A DNA stretch of 64,000 nt, from the NCBI GenBank assembly GCA_030674185.1, contig JAPXFY010000023.1, forward strand, positions 23,225,566-23,289,565, read 5' to 3'. This document shows positions 61,092-64,000 of the stretch, one piece after another; position 1 is the stretch's first letter, and the number at the start of each line of letters is the position of its first letter. Made by a program: the position numbers and the translations under genes. Source of the stretch: Monoplex corrugatus (Eukaryota > Mollusca > Gastropoda > Littorinimorpha > Ranellidae). The notes under the pieces were generated by a model. The model saw only the letters and a program-made list of their open reading frames with translations, did not search any database and had not been told where the DNA came from.

Positions 61092-64000
61092 ATGATTATT
61101 AGTTCATATTGTCACATGTGTTTCTCTTTCTTTGTTAAACTAAATGAAGAAGAAAACGTGAAATCAAATAACAAATCCTTAAAATACCTGCTTTACGTGA
61201 ACACTTCATCTACTTCTGGCTATATGACAGCAAGAAGAAATATTGATGTACATGCTCCCCAACTTTTGGAAAGAAGCTTGTTTGTTCCAGAAGGAAAGAT
61301 TGTCATGACCAGTGTACACATCTTTCAACGTTTAAGGATATGGCTGTATATTCTGGACACCAAGAGTTCTAAGTTTACTGTGTACACACTGCTGTGGAGA
61401 ACCCACCCAGTCTACACATACATCACTTCAAGAATCGATGTCAAGCTTTTAAAATCTTACTGCAAAAACTGCTTTCAACTCTTCTTTTCTCTTCACCCTA
61501 CAAATGCAAGGCCTCATAAACTGCCCAGTGGTTTGTTCAACTGTTCTGTGGATTACTATTCCAACTTTCAGCACCATCTGGACTGTAACCTGAAAATGGA
61601 GTGTGAAGATGGACAGGATGAAACAGAGCACTGTCATTTCAGCAGTCCTGAATGTCAGGGTGGGGTGCCGTTATGTGACCGATGCTACAAAATCATCAGC
61701 AGTGATGTGCTGCGTAGATTTGACACTTCTGGTGCACAAGCTGACAAAAGTGCAAAAGATTACCGTAGATTAGTTGGGGGTACACTTGGGGCACCTACAT
61801 GTGAGTATGACTGGATAACACCATTTCTAAAATTGACCAAACGAAATTGGATTTTATGGGAGAATGTGCTGGTTGGCATTTACGTTGGTTATATGTCTGT
61901 ACCTAATATGTATAAGTACAGTATCATCAAACAGGAAAACAGTGTTCTTCATCATTTTGTTAGTTTTATGGTAGATATACCCATGAAGACTTGGGAAAAA
62001 ATACGTGTGATATTTTCTAAAGGTCAAAATAAATTCCAGGTCTCTTATTCAAACCATGTTGGGAGAAATTGGATTGGGGCAGTATGTGAATACAAAAAGA
62101 CCAATCCTAAAGAGAACCAGCACAATTCAGAGGCAGTATCACTGACCAGCTCACGATTGTTACAGCACACAGAACAACAGTCTGTGATGGCATGTCCTGG
62201 TGGTCATGTGACGTATGCTTTTCTGTTGTGTGGTTCAAATCAACATGATGTGTGTGGTCCAGGGTTCACGTATACTTGTACTTTTATGAGCAATCTGTTA
62301 AACATTAATAACACGATTCACTCTAAAGAACAGCATGTCCTTTCTGTCCCTACTTTTGAGTGTGATGATTTAACAACGTTATCATACACTGTAGTGTGTG
62401 ACTTCATACCTGATTGTCAAGACAAAAGTGATGAGTATTTTTGTAAACACCCTTCTTGTCTTAACATGTTTACCTGCTCCAATGGGCAGTGTGTGTCCTA
62501 CAACAGTGTGTGTGATCGACTGTTCCATTGTCAAGATCATTCAGACGAATGGAAATGTGATCAGTTCTTAGACAAAAGAATACGATATACACGTATTTCA
62601 TCTCCTGCTCTCATCACCTTTGATGGCATCAGGTCTTTCATTTCAACAGCAATGAAGTCCAATGAATCATGTCCTGACACCCATTATCGTTGTCCTGGTA
62701 TGCACAATGACTGTCTGCCTGTCTATACACGGTGCAATGGAATGTACGACTGCATGGATCACGAGGATGAGGATGGATGTCACAGTATGGTGTGTCCAGG
62801 ATTGTTCCACTGCAGATCTTCCAGAGTATGTGTACATGGTGACCACCTGTGTGATGGTTGGCCTCATTGTCCACTGCATGACGATGAGTTGTTGTGTGGC
62901 GTGACCTGTCCTGTAGAATGTTTGTGTCAAGGCCTATCTTTCTTGTGCCATCAGCCTTTTTTAGCATCGTCCTTTATAAAATTGCGATATTTAGATGCCA
63001 CTGGTTCAGGCATGAATCTGTCTGATGTTAGTAGACATTCCTATCTGATTCATCTGATTCTTGCTCAGTGTTCCTTAACCCTCCTGTCTAGCATGAACAT
63101 GTTAAATTTAAGGTTTCTTGACCTCACTGGAAACAAACTGAAACATATCAACATGACCCATTTTGTTGATGTGTCAAATCTGCAGACACTGTTACTGTCC
63201 AACAATCCTATCACTTCCATGTTCTTTGATCCTTCACGTATTACCCAGCAAACTACGTTAACAGAGATAGATCTATCACACACCACACTGACAGTGTTCG
63301 ACACCAAAGTCCTGTCAAACTTCTTGCACTTGCAAAAACTTAACATATCCTACACAACTATTAACACTATCAGCCCTGGCGATTTTCAGTCCACACCACA
63401 ATTAACAGAATTGTACATGGATGGCAGTCCTGTGAAAACGTTTCCACTTGATGTTTTCAAAGGTCTGTCTTATCTCCAATACATATCAACACAAAACTAT
63501 AAACTATGCTGTCATGAGATGCTACCAGGTAATTTTCATAGTGCTTTTTGCCATGCCCCCAAAGATGAAATTTCTTCATGCGAAGATTTACTGCAGTCAG
63601 CAGCATACCGAGGGTTTCTCTGGCTGATCAGTAGTCTGTCTGTGATTGGGAATATCTTCTGTTTTGTCGTGCGTTTGTGTTCACAGAAAATGTCCTCCTT
63701 TAGTGTGTTTGTCACTAATTTGACCATGGCTGACTTCTTGATGGGAATCTACATTTGTATTGTTGGAGTGGCTGATGAACTATTCCGTGGTGAATATCTT
63801 CATTCTGATGACATATGGAAAAGCAGTGTGGCCTGTAAAGTGGCCGGTTTCCTATCAATGTTGTCCAACGAAGTATCAGCTCTGACCATCTGGCTTATTA
63901 CGTGTGATCGTTTTATTGTGCTTCACTTTCCTTTCAGCTCTTTGAGATTTGAGAGAATGTCAACAGTCGTAGCATGTCTGCTGACTTGGTTAGTTGGCTG
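61092..64000 (+). CDS. GRL101-like LDLa/LRR 7TM receptor, partial at window edge (receptor 2)
   Basis: A single frame is open from the Penelope element to the last base, at least 960 codons, with Met codons at 61092 and 61116. It corresponds to receptor 1 from about 55340 onward. Domains: N-terminal region; LDLa (CEDGQDETEHC, near 61595-61630); a degenerate C-type-lectin-like region (61660-62090); four LDLa modules (CQDKSDEYFC, CQDHSDEWKC, CMDHEDEDGC, CDGWPHC; 62350-62900); an LRR N-cap (CPVECLCQGLSFLC, about 62908-62948); leucine-rich repeats (LRFLDLTGNKLKHI, LQTLLLSNNPITSM, LTEIDLSHTTLTVF, LQKLNISYTTINTI, LTELYMDGSPVKTF; to 63480); a Cys-rich cap; and TM1-TM4. Unlike receptor 1 it keeps GN in TM1, MADFLMG in TM2 and CDRF at the end of TM3. 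No convincing signal peptide is visible, and the part matching the receptor 1 N-terminus is missing. The Penelope insertion lies directly upstream, so the 5' end may be truncated or spliced from elsewhere. Confidence 0.85.
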   Translation, partial: MIISSYCHMCFSFFVKLNEEENVKSNNKSLKYLLYVNTSSTSGYMTARRNIDVHAPQLLERSLFVPEGKIVMTSVHIFQRLRIWLYILDTKSSKFTVYTLLWRTHPVYTYITSRIDVKLLKSYCKNCFQLFFSLHPTNARPHKLPSGLFNCSVDYYSNFQHHLDCNLKMECEDGQDETEHCHFSSPECQGGVPLCDRCYKIISSDVLRRFDTSGAQADKSAKDYRRLVGGTLGAPTCEYDWITPFLKLTKRNWILWENVLVGIYVGYMSVPNMYKYSIIKQENSVLHHFVSFMVDIPMKTWEKIRVIFSKGQNKFQVSYSNHVGRNWIGAVCEYKKTNPKENQHNSEAVSLTSSRLLQHTEQQSVMACPGGHVTYAFLLCGSNQHDVCGPGFTYTCTFMSNLLNINNTIHSKEQHVLSVPTFECDDLTTLSYTVVCDFIPDCQDKSDEYFCKHPSCLNMFTCSNGQCVSYNSVCDRLFHCQDHSDEWKCDQFLDKRIRYTRISSPALITFDGIRSFISTAMKSNESCPDTHYRCPGMHNDCLPVYTRCNGMYDCMDHEDEDGCHSMVCPGLFHCRSSRVCVHGDHLCDGWPHCPLHDDELLCGVTCPVECLCQGLSFLCHQPFLASSFIKLRYLDATGSGMNLSDVSRHSYLIHLILAQCSLTLLSSMNMLNLRFLDLTGNKLKHINMTHFVDVSNLQTLLLSNNPITSMFFDPSRITQQTTLTEIDLSHTTLTVFDTKVLSNFLHLQKLNISYTTINTISPGDFQSTPQLTELYMDGSPVKTFPLDVFKGLSYLQYISTQNYKLCCHEMLPGNFHSAFCHAPKDEISSCEDLLQSAAYRGFLWLISSLSVIGNIFCFVVRLCSQKMSSFSVFVTNLTMADFLMGIYICIVGVADELFRGEYLHSDDIWKSSVACKVAGFLSMLSNEVSALTIWLITCDRFIVLHFPFSSLRFERMSTVVACLLTWLVG

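Overview
The window is eukaryotic, repeat-rich DNA. It most resembles a lophotrochozoan, probably a gastropod mollusc. The grounds are a pair of GRL101-like receptors (LDLa + C-type-lectin-like + LRR + 7TM, an architecture known from Lymnaea), a DNA transposon whose first open frame resembles the RAG1 N-terminal region (an arrangement described in Aplysia as N-RAG-TP), many RTE-, I- and L2-type LINEs, a Penelope-like element, a tRNA-derived SINE and very many (GT)n microsatellites. No organism label was available, so the taxon is an inference.

Layout: 1-7555 holds LINE fragments, microsatellites and one CUB-type exon (2468-2615). 7556-24472 and 24473-37382 are two head-to-tail copies of one segment. 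Each carries the same two-exon CUB domain (13117-13301 + 23629-23803; 26429-26613 + 36529-36703), separated by about 10 kb of intron filled with the same old LINE/Gypsy cluster. The exon pair is phase 1 at both outer ends, so the duplication adds a whole CUB domain in frame. A 21-nt candidate microexon (39106-39126) and a NIDO-like exon (50850-50971) lie downstream on the same strand, so 2468-50971 is plausibly one large extracellular multi-CUB/NIDO gene whose remaining exons I cannot identify. The copies differ by an L2/CR1 LINE present only in copy 1, a hAT-like element present in copy 1 and represented in copy 2 by an excision-type footprint, and array lengths. A false duplication from two haplotypes is a serious alternative.

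39519-47481 is a nearly full-length but dead RTE-like LINE, split by a 3.94 kb DNA transposon (42238-46176). The transposon carries a RAG1-N-terminal-like zinc region, a long DDE-type transposase frame and two-part termini: an identical 9-bp outer box and a related inner block, separated by 25 bp at one end and 12 bp at the other. This is the most interesting object in the window.

47755-52010 is mostly tandem arrays (62-63 bp, 53 bp, and about 240 bp units containing a LINE 3' end). After a 100-base assembly gap (53901-54000) come two tandem receptor genes on the + strand. The first (54780-58646) is intronless over the visible part, has three frameshifts and has lost several canonical GPCR residues. 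The second (61092-64000) is open without interruption to the window edge. A Penelope-like element with inverted arms and a 12-bp target duplication lies between them.
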